DNA of 64,000 nt from Rhizobium sp. P32RR-XVIII (lineage in GTDB: Bacteria; Pseudomonadota; Alphaproteobacteria; Rhizobiales; Rhizobiaceae). Location of the stretch: positions 1-64,000 of the forward strand of contig NZ_JABAIH010000016.1 of assembly GCF_012641395.1 (NCBI RefSeq). Reading direction: 5' to 3'. Shown one piece after another: positions 27,356 through 36,471 of the stretch. A program made the translations under genes and the position numbers. Below the pieces are notes generated by a model that did no database searches, was not told the origin of the DNA, and worked only from the letters and a program-made list of their open reading frames with translations. Each line of letters opens with the position of its first letter. Within the stretch, counting starts at the first letter, position 1.

Positions 27356-29143
27356 CTAGCGCACGATTGCATAGCTCTGGGCGTGGCGAGGCGTCGCCGC
27401 CCCGTAAAGCAGGCCGTCCCTTTTTTGCACGGCACAGACGCGGCCCAGGGACCAGCTGTCGAGGACGGAGAGCTTGTGGCCCCGCTCACGCAGCGCATCG
27501 AGAACCGATGCATCGTACCGGTCTTCTATGAGAAGGCGGCCGAGTTCGTATTCGCGCGGATAAAAAGAGCCCGGCCAGTGTTTGCTATGGAACATCGGGG
27601 CATCGATCGCGCGCTGCAGCCCGTGCCCGTGCAGGATGTGCCGCAGGAACACCGTCAGCGGCCATTGGTCCTGCTGGTCGCCGCCCGGTGTCCCGATCGC
27701 CAGGAAACCTTCGCCGTCCTTCGTCACCAATGTGGGTGTCAGCGTGGTGCGGGGGCGGGTCCCGGGCCGCAGCGTCGAAGGCAGGCCGTCATCCAGCCAG
27801 AACATCTGGGCGCGTGTGGAGATCGGAAAGCCAAGCCCCGGCACGACCGGCGAACTCTGCAGCCAGCCGCCGCTCGGCGTTGCCGATACCATATTGCCGA
27901 ACCGGTCGACGATATCGAGATGCACGGTGTCGCCCTCGACCTCCGGAACGGCCGCGAAAGTGACTTCCCCGCCGCCCGGCCCCTGGGGAACCTCGCTGCC
28001 GGCGCGCGCCGCGATGCGCTCCAGCCGTTCGGCGGCGCCCGCCAGATGGCTCGCGACCAGCCGCTGCGACGCTTCCGAGCCGACCAGCCTGGCGCGCTCA
28101 CGCGCGTAGTCGTCGGAGATCAGTATTTCGATCGGGATGCCGGAACTGTTCGGGTCGCCGTAAAATGCCTCGCGATCGGCAAAGCAGAGTTTGGCGCCTT
28201 CGACGACCGTGTGGATGAAGTCGGCGCCGTAGGGGTCGAGACTGCCGATGTCGAGTTGCGACAGCAGGGCAAGCTGCTGCAGGAAGACCGGGCCCTGACC
28301 CCATGGTCCGGTCTTGTGGACCGTCAGTCCGCTGAAGTCACGCGAGACGGTCTTTTCTTTGGTCGCCGACCAGTTGGCAAGGTCGTCGCCGCGAAGCAGA
28401 CCTCCGTTGCGGCGGCCTGTCGTGTCGAACAGTTGCTCGGTCCGATAGAAGCGGTCGATGGCCTCCGCGACGAAGCCGCGATAGAAGGCCGTTCTCGCGG
28501 CTTCGATCTGGGCGATCCGGTCGCCTCCGGCCGACTTCGCCTCGTCGAGAATACGCCGGTAGGTCGCGGCGATGCCGGGCGTGCGCATCACGGCGGCGGG
28601 TTTCGGCACCCGGTCATGCGGCAGCCAGACCTCGGCCGAGCTCGGCCATTCATTGCGGAACAGATCCTCGACTGGAATGATCGAGGCGACCGCCCGTGGC
28701 AGCAGCGGAAAGCCGTTTTCCGCATAGCCGATGGCATAGGAGAGGATGTCTTCGAGCGGCAGGGTTCCGTAATCGCGAAGCAGGAGCATCCAGGCATCGA
28801 AGGCGCCGGGAACGACGGCCGGCAGAAGCCCCGTGCCGGGCACCATGGCAAGCTCCAGCGAACGGAAGGCGTCCAGGCTGGCCAGCCCCGGAGACACGCC
28901 CTGACCGCATATGACGACTGGCTCGTCCTCGCCGACGCTCTTGAGGATGATCGGTACCTCGCCGCCGGGACCGTTCAGATGCGGTTCGACGATCTGAAGG
29001 GTGAAGCCGCAGGCCGCGGCCGCATCGAAGGCATTGCCGCCGCGCTCCAGAACCGACATGCCGACCGATGTGCCGAGCCAATGGGTGGAGCTGACGGCGC
29101 CGAATGTGCCGCTGAGTTCGGGGCGCGTGATGAAACTTGGCAT
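27356..29143 (-). CDS. Gamma-glutamyltransferase-family Ntn hydrolase
   Basis: A 595-residue protein of the gamma-glutamyltransferase family, which is made as a precursor and cuts itself before a catalytic threonine. The candidate nucleophile is T406 in GDTVHLDIVDRFGNMVSATPSGG; the family pattern there is Thr-(Thr)-His-(x)-x-Val-Val-Asp. There is no signal peptide, unlike periplasmic GGT, so it should act in the cytoplasm on imported gamma-glutamyl compounds. It is the last gene of a polyamine-type importer operon, 10 bases after a permease. The plain FGAVSST N-terminus is usual for cytoplasmic members. Confidence 0.88.
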   Translation of the reverse strand: MPSFITRPELSGTFGAVSSTHWLGTSVGMSVLERGGNAFDAAAACGFTLQIVEPHLNGPGGEVPIILKSVGEDEPVVICGQGVSPGLASLDAFRSLELAMVPGTGLLPAVVPGAFDAWMLLLRDYGTLPLEDILSYAIGYAENGFPLLPRAVASIIPVEDLFRNEWPSSAEVWLPHDRVPKPAAVMRTPGIAATYRRILDEAKSAGGDRIAQIEAARTAFYRGFVAEAIDRFYRTEQLFDTTGRRNGGLLRGDDLANWSATKEKTVSRDFSGLTVHKTGPWGQGPVFLQQLALLSQLDIGSLDPYGADFIHTVVEGAKLCFADREAFYGDPNSSGIPIEILISDDYARERARLVGSEASQRLVASHLAGAAERLERIAARAGSEVPQGPGGGEVTFAAVPEVEGDTVHLDIVDRFGNMVSATPSGGWLQSSPVVPGLGFPISTRAQMFWLDDGLPSTLRPGTRPRTTLTPTLVTKDGEGFLAIGTPGGDQQDQWPLTVFLRHILHGHGLQRAIDAPMFHSKHWPGSFYPREYELGRLLIEDRYDASVLDALRERGHKLSVLDSWSLGRVCAVQKRDGLLYGAATPRHAQSYAIVR

Positions 29144-29153
29144 GTCCGCCTGC

Positions 29154-29936
29154 CTATCTCTGAGTGATCCGCTTGGCGCCGACGAGCCGTTCAGCCAGCA
29201 CCAGGACGAAGAGGATGATAAGAACCTGCAAGGCGGAGGCCGCTGCGACGACGAGCTGGTTGCCCTGGAACTGCAGGTAGCTGAAGATCTCGATCGGCAG
29301 CGTCACGACGCCGGGTCCGGTCAGGAACAGCGCGGTATTCAGCTCGCCGAAGGAGACGACGAAGGCAAACAGCCAGCCGGAAAGAACGCCCGGCCAGATG
29401 ATCGGCAGCGTGATCAGCATGAACGAACGCACCGGCCCGGCGCCAAGGCTCTGGCCGGCCTCTTCCAGCGTGGTGTCGAAGCTTTGGAGAGACGTCAGCA
29501 CGGCGCGGAAGGCATAGGGAAGGCAGACCACTACATGGGCGATGAAGAGGCCCGGCAGGACGCTCATGTTGACCGTCTTGTAGAGGAGCAGCAAGGCGAG
29601 CCCCAGGATGAGCGCCGGAAACACCAGCGGCGCGATGATCAGCATCTGCAGGAAGGCCGAAAAGCCGTTCCGATGGCGAGAGACGTAGATCGCGCCCAGG
29701 AGACCCAGCAGGGCGGCCCCGCAGGCCGAGGTCAGCGCCAGAAGGATGCTCAGCATGAAGGCGTTGCGCATCTCGGCAATGCCGAAGAATTCGACGAACC
29801 AGCGCAGCGAGAAGCCGGGCGGCGGGAAGACGAGCGCGTCGCCGGAGCTGAACGAGACGATCAGCACGACGAGGATCGGCCCCATGATCAGTGTCAGCGC
29901 GATGCCGACGATCAGGCGGAGGATAACGTTTCCCAT
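29154..29936 (-). CDS. Polyamine-type ABC permease (PotC-like)
   Basis: An inner-membrane permease of 260 residues with about six helices and the EAA loop (EEAGQSLGAGPVRSFMLITLPII). It follows the PotB-like permease by 3 bases. The pair forms the channel of an importer for polyamines or other small cations and acids (PotABCD family). Confidence 0.9.
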   Translation of the reverse strand: MGNVILRLIVGIALTLIMGPILVVLIVSFSSGDALVFPPPGFSLRWFVEFFGIAEMRNAFMLSILLALTSACGAALLGLLGAIYVSRHRNGFSAFLQMLIIAPLVFPALILGLALLLLYKTVNMSVLPGLFIAHVVVCLPYAFRAVLTSLQSFDTTLEEAGQSLGAGPVRSFMLITLPIIWPGVLSGWLFAFVVSFGELNTALFLTGPGVVTLPIEIFSYLQFQGNQLVVAAASALQVLIILFVLVLAERLVGAKRITQR

Positions 29937-29939
29937 GGA

Positions 29940-30803
29940 TCAGCCCTTTCCCTGGACGCGATTGGGCCGGATGACGAGCTGGATGATGACGGCGATGATC
30001 AGCGCGATGATCAGCAGCGCAAAGGAGAGGGCGGCGGCGCGAGGCCAGCGGAAGGTCGTGACGCTGTCGAACACCAGGCTCACCAGCAGCTTGTAGCGCG
30101 GGCCGCCGAGGAGCGCGATGGTGACGTAGGCGCTGAGCGTCAGGAAGGTGACGAGCATCAGGCCCGATGCAATGCCCGGACTGGACAGCGGCAGGGTGAC
30201 GCGCAGGAAGGCGCGCCACGGGCTGGCGCCCAGGGAATAGGCGGCCTCCGTATAGCGCTTGTCGATGGTGGTCAGCGAATTGGTGAGCGATACTATCATG
30301 AAGGGCAGGAGGATCGTCAAAAGCCCGAGGGTGACAGCCTCGAACGTATAGAGATACTGCATCGGCCTTTCGATGATGCCGGTTCCCGTCAGCGCGCTGC
30401 TGACCACGCCGCGCCGGCCGAGGATGGCAACCCAGCCATAGGCCCGGACGACGTTGCTGACCATCAGCGGCACCATCATCACCATCAGCATAATCATGCG
30501 GCCGCGCGGCGACAGCCGGGCGGCGTAGAAGGCGACGGGATAACCGATCAGCAGGCAGAGGATGAGGACGATCGCCGTCGACAGCAGCGTCCGCTGGATG
30601 ATCGTCAGGTAGAAGGAGTCGGTGAATATCTCGACATAGTTGATCAATGTCGGCTGAAGGTCAAAGAGCGACGTTCCCGAATTCGTCATGAAGCTGACGA
30701 ACAGCAGATAGCCGAGCGGCACGACGAAGAAGAGGCCGAGGATGACCAGCGGCGGCAGGGCGACCGCGTAGAATACCGACGGGGCGGGAAAGACCCTGCT
30801 CAT
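29940..30803 (-). CDS. Polyamine-type ABC permease (PotB-like)
   Basis: An inner-membrane permease of 287 residues. The EAA loop (TEAAYSLGASPWRAFLRVTLPLS) and N-terminal YLLFVSF segment are typical of PotB-like subunits. Its ATG overlaps the ATPase stop by four bases, so translation is coupled. Confidence 0.9.
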   Translation of the reverse strand: MSRVFPAPSVFYAVALPPLVILGLFFVVPLGYLLFVSFMTNSGTSLFDLQPTLINYVEIFTDSFYLTIIQRTLLSTAIVLILCLLIGYPVAFYAARLSPRGRMIMLMVMMVPLMVSNVVRAYGWVAILGRRGVVSSALTGTGIIERPMQYLYTFEAVTLGLLTILLPFMIVSLTNSLTTIDKRYTEAAYSLGASPWRAFLRVTLPLSSPGIASGLMLVTFLTLSAYVTIALLGGPRYKLLVSLVFDSVTTFRWPRAAALSFALLIIALIIAVIIQLVIRPNRVQGKG

Positions 30804-31885
30804 GCCGGATCCTCCAGCGCCACGGCACTTGCCGTTTCCCAGGAAAGCCCGACGGACGTGCCGGTCTCGACGTCCGCGGGTATCGCGGCGGCATTCTGCA
30901 GCACGGCGTTCAGCGCAATCCCGCCCATGTCGAGATAGAGGAAGGTCTGAGCGCCGCGATAGATGACATCCTTCACCACAGCCCGGATGCCGCTCTGCGG
31001 ATCCAGGACGATCTTTTCCGGCCTGAGCGCAAAGCGCAGCTTGCCCTGGCCGGCAGGCGTTCCCGGAACTTCTATCATATTGCCGGCAAGATCCACCACC
31101 GCCCGGTCGCCTTCGCGGCCGCGCACCTGTCCTTCGAGGATGTTGCTTGCGCCGAGGAAGGTCGCGACGAACTCGGTGCGCGGACGGTCGTAGATATCCT
31201 TCGGCGCCCCGGCCTGCTGGATCCGGCCGTGGTTCATCACCGCCACCCGGTCCGACATGGTCAGTGCTTCTTCCTGGTCATGGGTGACGAAGACCGTCGT
31301 CATGCCGAGGCGGCGCTGTAGCTGGCGGATCTCCACCTGCATCTGCTCGCGGAGCATTTTGTCGAGAGCGCTGAGCGGCTCGTCGAGCAAGAGGACGTCC
31401 GGCTCGAACACGACGGCGCGGGCAAGCGCGACGCGCTGCTGCTGGCCGCCGGAAAGCTGGCGCGGATAGCGATCCGCAAACTTTCCGAGCGCCACGAGAT
31501 CGAGGACGGCGGCGACCTTCTGGCGGATGACGTCCTTCGCGACATGGCGCATCTGCAGGCCGAATGCGACGTTCTCGGCGACGCTCAGGTGCGGGAAGAG
31601 CGCGAAATTCTGGAAGACCATGCCGAAGCTGCGCTTGTAGGCCGGGATGCCGGTCACATCCTTGCCGCGGATGAACACATGTCCCCTGGTCGGCTGCTCG
31701 AAGCCGGCGACGAGGCGAAGCGTCGTCGTCTTGCCGCAGCCGCTCGGTCCGAGCAGCGCAAACAGCGTTCCCCGCTCGATCTCGAGGTCCAGGGAGTGCA
31801 GGGCGGTGGCCGTGTCGAACGACTTCTCGACCGAGACGAAGCGCACGTCAGATGAGCCGGCCGGGGCGGGGTTATCGGTTGTCAT
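30800..31885 (-). CDS. Polyamine-type ABC ATPase (PotA-like)
   Basis: A 361-residue ATPase with Walker A GPSGCGKTT, signature LSGGQQQR, Walker B LLLDEPLSALD, the H-loop (VFVTHDQEEA) and a C-terminal TOBE domain (about residues 275-350). ATG 31885 shares its A with the preceding gene's TAA stop, a one-base overlap. It powers the neighbouring PotB/PotC-like channel. Confidence 0.92.
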   Translation of the reverse strand: MTTDNPAPAGSSDVRFVSVEKSFDTATALHSLDLEIERGTLFALLGPSGCGKTTTLRLVAGFEQPTRGHVFIRGKDVTGIPAYKRSFGMVFQNFALFPHLSVAENVAFGLQMRHVAKDVIRQKVAAVLDLVALGKFADRYPRQLSGGQQQRVALARAVVFEPDVLLLDEPLSALDKMLREQMQVEIRQLQRRLGMTTVFVTHDQEEALTMSDRVAVMNHGRIQQAGAPKDIYDRPRTEFVATFLGASNILEGQVRGREGDRAVVDLAGNMIEVPGTPAGQGKLRFALRPEKIVLDPQSGIRAVVKDVIYRGAQTFLYLDMGGIALNAVLQNAAAIPADVETGTSVGLSWETASAVALEDPA

Positions 31886-33282
31886 TATAATGTCTCCAGG
31901 GCGTTGTCGCACCGCATGATACGCAGTCCGGCGGCGCAGAGCCTCACGGGCATTTCGGTCAACACCAGGGTTTCGGTAAGTTTTGAAGAGGCGCCAAGCG
32001 AGGATGTGGAGGCCGTAAGCACACCGATCAGCGCGTTGGCGAGCCGGGTATCGACACGGCCCCCCGCACTTTCGGCGCGGATGCCGGCCAGCACGTCCTG
32101 CCATTCCTGCCCCAGCCTTGCGAATTCGGCAGCAAGCAGCTGCTGCATGGCCTGGGTTTCCGAGCGGGCCAGGGCGTCCAGCCTGCCGAAGGAGGCGGTC
32201 ATGGCCGTATCGAGCTCGCCCAGCAAGTCCAGCAATTCATGCGCCGGCGCCTTCTCCATCTTGAGGGCTGTACTGCCGCCGCGCGCTTCGAACAGGCCGA
32301 GATAGACGAGCGCGTTGTAGATCAGCCGGAAGCCTGCGCAATCTTCCTTCATGAAGAAACGCAGCGTCTCATCCATAACCTTGGAGCCGCGAATGGGAAG
32401 AAAGCGCCGGACGTAGGCTTCAAGCACGATGCCCTTGCGCAGGAACTCGCCCATTTCCGGGTGCGGCGAAAAGACGATCACCTTGCCGCGCCCGAGATCG
32501 GCGGAAAGAACGGCGGGCGTGTTCTTCATCTCGCGGTCGAAGAGCGAAGGCGCCAGCGGATTGTCGATGAACAGCCGGCTTTCCGAGATGAAGTTGCGGA
32601 ATTGGCCGAGCGAGACTGCCGCCCGCGCCGAATTCGAATAGACCGGCCCGTGATAATAGGGCAGTTCGATGGCCTCCGACAGGCCGCGGCCGAGAACCGG
32701 ATCGCTGATCGATATGCCGAGAACCGCCGCTCCGGTCGACAGATATTCCTGCGTATAGTTGGGCGTCGCGTCGATCGCACCGAGCCAGCCCGGCCGACCG
32801 TCCGAGGCGTAGAAGCCGCCGCCGCAAGAGCCCATGAACGCGCCGCCTTCGCAAATGAAGGCATGAATCGCTGCATCGATGCCGGCGAGATTTTCGGCGC
32901 GATCGAGGCCCCAGGTGGCGAAGCCGCCCGGCATGATCAGCAGGTCGAATTCCGAAAGTGCGCCGCCGACGATCTCCCGACCGTCGATCGGCGAGAAGGT
33001 CAGGCCCAGGCTGAGCAGTGCATGGGCATAATAGGCCCAGTAGGGATAACCGATCGCCTCGCCGGCATAGATTGCGATGCGCGGTGCCGTGCTTGTCGCA
33101 GGCAGGCCTTCGACCGCGTCGCCGGTCAGGCCGAGTTTTGCAGCGGCGTCAGCGACGTTGCCGTCGGCGGCAAATCCTTGGGCGTCGTCGGAGGCGGGGA
33201 TCCGATGTGCACGGCACCGGTTGAGAAACGTCAGCGGAGTGCCGGTGAACGCGCCGCGGTCAGCCAGCTTTAAAATCGTCAT
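31885..33282 (-). CDS. Class I glutamine-amidotransferase-like protein (biotin-protein-ligase N-terminal type)
   Basis: A 465-residue protein. Residues about 65-330 resemble the BPL_N/GATase1-like fold: IAIYAGEAIGYPYW, LLIMPGGFATWGL and the nucleophile-elbow-like GSCGGGFYA with a candidate Cys. The C-terminal 150 residues are helical and unrecognised. Such proteins are poorly known; some are encoded with importers. Here it sits between the binding-protein gene and the ATPase of a polyamine-type system that ends in gamma-glutamyltransferase, so it may hydrolyse or transfer an amide on the same substrate. ATG 33282 gives the shortest complete frame with sensible composition. Confidence 0.6.
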   Translation of the reverse strand: MTILKLADRGAFTGTPLTFLNRCRAHRIPASDDAQGFAADGNVADAAAKLGLTGDAVEGLPATSTAPRIAIYAGEAIGYPYWAYYAHALLSLGLTFSPIDGREIVGGALSEFDLLIMPGGFATWGLDRAENLAGIDAAIHAFICEGGAFMGSCGGGFYASDGRPGWLGAIDATPNYTQEYLSTGAAVLGISISDPVLGRGLSEAIELPYYHGPVYSNSARAAVSLGQFRNFISESRLFIDNPLAPSLFDREMKNTPAVLSADLGRGKVIVFSPHPEMGEFLRKGIVLEAYVRRFLPIRGSKVMDETLRFFMKEDCAGFRLIYNALVYLGLFEARGGSTALKMEKAPAHELLDLLGELDTAMTASFGRLDALARSETQAMQQLLAAEFARLGQEWQDVLAGIRAESAGGRVDTRLANALIGVLTASTSSLGASSKLTETLVLTEMPVRLCAAGLRIMRCDNALETL

Positions 33283-33348
33283 GAGATTGGGATTCCTGCC
33301 ATCGGGTGCGGCGGCCTTGAGAGGCTCGAGGCCGCCGCCCATTGTCTA

Positions 33349-34416
33349 TCAGCCGCCCGAAATGACGCGGTTCCAGCGATCGGTCCACTGACCGCGGTTG
33401 GCGGACATGAATTCCTGATCGAGATCGACGATTCGCGCAGTTTCTTCCGGCGAGAACTGGACCCGCTGCTGCAGCTCGACCGGCAGCTTGGCGAACGTGT
33501 CGGGATGCGTGCCGCCATAGTTGAACACCTGCGCGACCCAGCCCTGCGTCGCCGGATCGATCGTCATGTTGACATATTGCTCGGCGAGCGCCTTGTTCTT
33601 GGTGTTCTTTGCAATGCCGGTGCCGGAGAGATAGGAGATCGCGCCTTCCTTCGGGAAGACCCATTCGACCTTGCCGCCCTGCTGCAGCACCGTATAAGTC
33701 TGCGACTTGTAGAGGAGGCCGACGGCGGCTTCCTCGTTGACCAGCGCGCTCATGATCGTGTCCGTGTCCTTGGCCCAGATCGGATCGAGAGCGGCCATCT
33801 TGGCCAGCATGTCGAAGCCTGCGTCGGCGTCCTTCTGGCCCTTGCCGGCAGCCATCGCCCCGATCGGAATGATGTAGGGGCCGATCGAATGGGTGATCTC
33901 GGGCAGGACGATCTGGCCGCGATATTCTTCGTTCCAGAGGTCCGCGAAGCTTGTCGGCGGCTTTTTGACCAGCTTCGGGTTATAGGCGATGCCGAGCGCC
34001 GAATAGATCATCGCTACCCAGCCTCTGCGCTTGAAGCGATCAGGTACGGCGGCGAGGAAGGGCAGGTTCGGAGAGTTCGGATCAAGATCTTCCAGAACAC
34101 CTTGTGCTTCGGCCAGCGGCACGACGCCGTCGTGTACTTGAACAAGATCATAGACCTGGTTGCTGAGGCTGATTTTCAGCTTGGTGATGCGCTCAACCGG
34201 GCTCGATCCGCGATCCTGGACGATCTTGACGCCGGTCTTCTCAGCGAACGGCGCATCGACATTCTTCGCCATCCCGTCACCCCAAAGGCCACCCCATGTC
34301 ATCATGGCAAGTGAGTCAGGTTTCGATTGTGCGAACGCGAACCGCGCTGAGCCCAAAGCCGGTGTTGCGAATGCAGCCGAGGCTGCAAGTTTCATGAAAC
34401 TACGTCTGTCCATCAC
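33349..34416 (-). CDS. Polyamine-type periplasmic binding protein (PotD-like), Tat-exported
   Basis: A 355-residue solute-binding protein. The N-terminus carries a twin-arginine signal (DRRSFMKLAASAAFATPALG), so it is probably folded before export. Downstream segments (MTWGGLWGD, YDLVQVHDG, VYNPKL-like IAYNPKLVKKPPTSFADLWNEEYRGQI) match the family that binds polyamines, opines and similar solutes. It is the first gene of the operon binding protein, amidotransferase-like, ATPase, two permeases, gamma-glutamyltransferase. Confidence 0.9.
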   Translation of the reverse strand: MMDRRSFMKLAASAAFATPALGSARFAFAQSKPDSLAMMTWGGLWGDGMAKNVDAPFAEKTGVKIVQDRGSSPVERITKLKISLSNQVYDLVQVHDGVVPLAEAQGVLEDLDPNSPNLPFLAAVPDRFKRRGWVAMIYSALGIAYNPKLVKKPPTSFADLWNEEYRGQIVLPEITHSIGPYIIPIGAMAAGKGQKDADAGFDMLAKMAALDPIWAKDTDTIMSALVNEEAAVGLLYKSQTYTVLQQGGKVEWVFPKEGAISYLSGTGIAKNTKNKALAEQYVNMTIDPATQGWVAQVFNYGGTHPDTFAKLPVELQQRVQFSPEETARIVDLDQEFMSANRGQWTDRWNRVISGG

Positions 34417-34428
34417 GTTCCCCTTTTT

Positions 34429-34448
34429 GAACCAATTCGAATTGGTTC
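34429..34448. promoter_or_regulatory. Perfect 20-bp palindrome, likely GntR operator
   Basis: GAACCAATTCGAATTGGTTC is its own exact reverse complement. It lies 13 bases before the binding-protein start and in the divergent region with the GntR gene. GGTTC half-sites recur near 34594 and 34604 close to the GntR start. FadR-branch GntR proteins bind short palindromes of this sort, so autoregulation plus operon control is likely. Confidence 0.7.
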
Positions 34449-34641
34449 GATTATTTTATAAAGCGAGGCCTTATTGCTGTTATTTCTTCGGCATCAGCCC
34501 GTCGTCGTCAAGCCAATTTATCAAGAAAAAATGCCGAATTGTGAATCAGAAACAAAATCTGCTTATTTTATTGCGCGCTTCATACCTTGATGAATGGTTC
34601 GCAATGGTTCATGTTGCGGGTGCGAACCTGAGGGGTGAGAC

Positions 34642-35331
34642 GTGCCGATAGAGGCCAAACATAATGTGCTGGATGCGCTGCGTGAGGCAATCCAGACAAC
34701 GGATGAGCGTTTCATCATCGATGAGAGGCTCTTGCCCGAGCGGGAACTCAGTGAGCGGCTTGGCGTCGGGCGTCGAGCAGTCCGTCAGGCGTTGAATGAA
34801 CTAGAGGGCGAGGGGCTGCTATTCAGAAAGCAGGGGCTAGGAACGTTCGTTCGGGAGGTCGGCCCCAAGTCCACCAGCCTCAAATCGTTGACGAACCGGA
34901 CCAGCCCGAACGACATCATCGAAGTAAGGCTTGAGGTGGAGCCGGTGCTGGCGCGTTTGGCTGCGACCCGGGCGACGCCGAAAGACATCGACCAGATGCG
35001 GCTCTTCGTTCGTCGGGCAGCCCAGGCTGCGACGCCGCGGGAATACGAGCAGTGGGACAGTGCTTTCCACACCAAAATCGCCGAAAGCGTGCGCAATACG
35101 ATGTTCTGGGGGGTATTCCGGCTCATCAATTCGGTGCGCAAGGAGCAGCACTGGGTAAATTCCAGAAGTCGCGTCTTCACGTTTGGCGTCAGTGAGGAAA
35201 TGGTCAGGCAGCACCACGCGATCGTTGCGGCGATATCAGCCCGCGATCCCGTGGCCGCCGAGGAGGCGATGCGCATCCACATTTCAACCGTCGGCCTGCG
35301 GATCAGCCAGTCAATGCCGCATCCGGCATGA
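34642..35331 (+). CDS. GntR-family regulator (FadR/FCD branch)
   Basis: A 229-residue regulator with an N-terminal winged HTH (RELSERLGVGRRAVRQALNELEGEGL) and a C-terminal FCD domain whose metal/ligand histidines are plausible in FHTKI and RQHHAIV and RIHIS. The start is GTG 34642 with GAGGGG 7 bases upstream. It is divergent from the polyamine-type operon, which it probably represses until the substrate binds. Confidence 0.88.
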   Translation: MPIEAKHNVLDALREAIQTTDERFIIDERLLPERELSERLGVGRRAVRQALNELEGEGLLFRKQGLGTFVREVGPKSTSLKSLTNRTSPNDIIEVRLEVEPVLARLAATRATPKDIDQMRLFVRRAAQAATPREYEQWDSAFHTKIAESVRNTMFWGVFRLINSVRKEQHWVNSRSRVFTFGVSEEMVRQHHAIVAAISARDPVAAEEAMRIHISTVGLRISQSMPHPA

Positions 35332-35760
35332 GCGTCGTTGCGATTCGGATCGAGGACGATCTTGTGTCCCACCTCGATCATTCTGGCCGGCCGGTATCGT
35401 CACCGCTCCGGCGATTCGAAGTACCGCAAGACCCTTAGGCGCAGGAAGACCCAATGCTGCCGTTACACCAACCGTCGTGCGATATATGGCGGGCGGAGCG
35501 GCTGACGAGTTCGCGATTATTATCGACGCCGACAACTAATTAGCCGCCGCGCGTGAGGCGATGAGATCGGCCAGCGGTCGATCTTTCTCTTTGACAACCG
35601 CGCTTCGGCCTTTCCTATCGGGAATGACTGATACCAAGACATCCATGTCAGCGGTGATACGCTCTTCCGTCGAAACTACCTGCATTGTCGAATGCCCAAC
35701 ACTATCATGCTCTTCGGATCGAAGGACCAGATGTGATCTTTCGCGATCAACGCTGAGTGC
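35332..35760. other. Region with short remnants only
   Basis: A 36-codon frame starts at 35328 with an ATGA overlap to the GntR stop and then ends at 35438. A second protein-like stretch in another frame ends near 35539. Together they may be a broken gene, but I cannot identify it. Confidence 0.3.
35536..35685 (-). CDS. Possible 49-residue protein or gene remnant
   Basis: A minus-strand frame downstream of the last DhaL gene. Its composition is protein-like (TADMDVLVSVIPDRKGRSA, then KEKDRPLADLIAS) and it may be the C-terminal end of a larger gene lost from this operon. No family is recognised. Confidence 0.25.
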   Translation of the reverse strand: MQVVSTEERITADMDVLVSVIPDRKGRSAVVKEKDRPLADLIASRAAAN

Positions 35761-36417
35761 TCAAATGGTAGGTTCATTTTCCGCGAATGCGTCCCTCATC
35801 GCCTTTATGATGACGACGGCCGACGCCGCGCCCGGATCGATATGGCCGAGGGATCGTTCACCGAGACGGGCCGCACGGCCGCGGGTCGCGACCATCGAAC
35901 GTGTCGAGCGTGCTCCGGCATCAGCGGCATCGACAATCTCGTTCCACATATCCTGAAGGCTGGCCTGCCGCTCACGTGCTGCCGCAGCGGCTTCGGCCGC
36001 CGGAATCCATGCATCGAGCATCGTCTTGTCGCCGCGCTGCCCCTTACCACGCTCCCGAATACCCAATGTCATCGCTTCGAGGATGGATGCTTGGCAAGCG
36101 ACCGACAGCGTCTCGTCCTGCTTCAGTGACAAAGCCGCCTTGCGAAAGGCCGTCGCATAGAGAGGGCCGGTCGAGGCGCCGACGGCATCAAGGAAGGCCG
36201 AAGCGGCAGCCGAAAATACCTCGGAGGCCCGCATCTCATCCAAATCGCGCTTGGCCAGTTCGCTGTTCACCGCCTGGAAGCCAAGGGACATGGTGATGCC
36301 GTGATCAGCATCCCCGATCGCGCCGTCCAGATCGGAGAGATGATCCTTATCAGCCGAAATCGCGACCGATATCCGATGAAACATCCTGCTCAAGCGGCGG
36401 GCCGCGTTTGCCGACAT
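35761..36417 (-). CDS. DhaL-type kinase subunit (second copy)
   Basis: A 218-residue all-helical ATP- or ADP-binding subunit of a dihydroxyacetone-kinase-type enzyme. The Mg-binding DGAIGDADHG motif (DxDxxDHG-like, residues about 31-40) and the nucleotide-binding GASTGPLYATAF are present. It follows the SorC-DhaK fusion gene and is probably its partner. Without a DhaK it cannot act alone. Confidence 0.88.
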   Translation of the reverse strand: MSANAARRLSRMFHRISVAISADKDHLSDLDGAIGDADHGITMSLGFQAVNSELAKRDLDEMRASEVFSAAASAFLDAVGASTGPLYATAFRKAALSLKQDETLSVACQASILEAMTLGIRERGKGQRGDKTMLDAWIPAAEAAAAARERQASLQDMWNEIVDAADAGARSTRSMVATRGRAARLGERSLGHIDPGAASAVVIIKAMRDAFAENEPTI

Positions 36418-36471
36418 GCGTATCCTCCCAATTCACACAACCCGGTCACCGAGATGTTCTTTGCTTTCAGT

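Noticed and set aside
27383..29167. 594-codon plus-strand frame opposite the gamma-glutamyltransferase gene
   Set aside because: An artefact of codon bias on the other strand; Arg/Asp/Gly-rich composition without motifs.
29001..30938. 645-codon plus-strand frame opposite the permease genes
   Set aside because: Extremely charged and repetitive (Asp, Gln, Arg), as expected for the reverse of membrane-protein codons.
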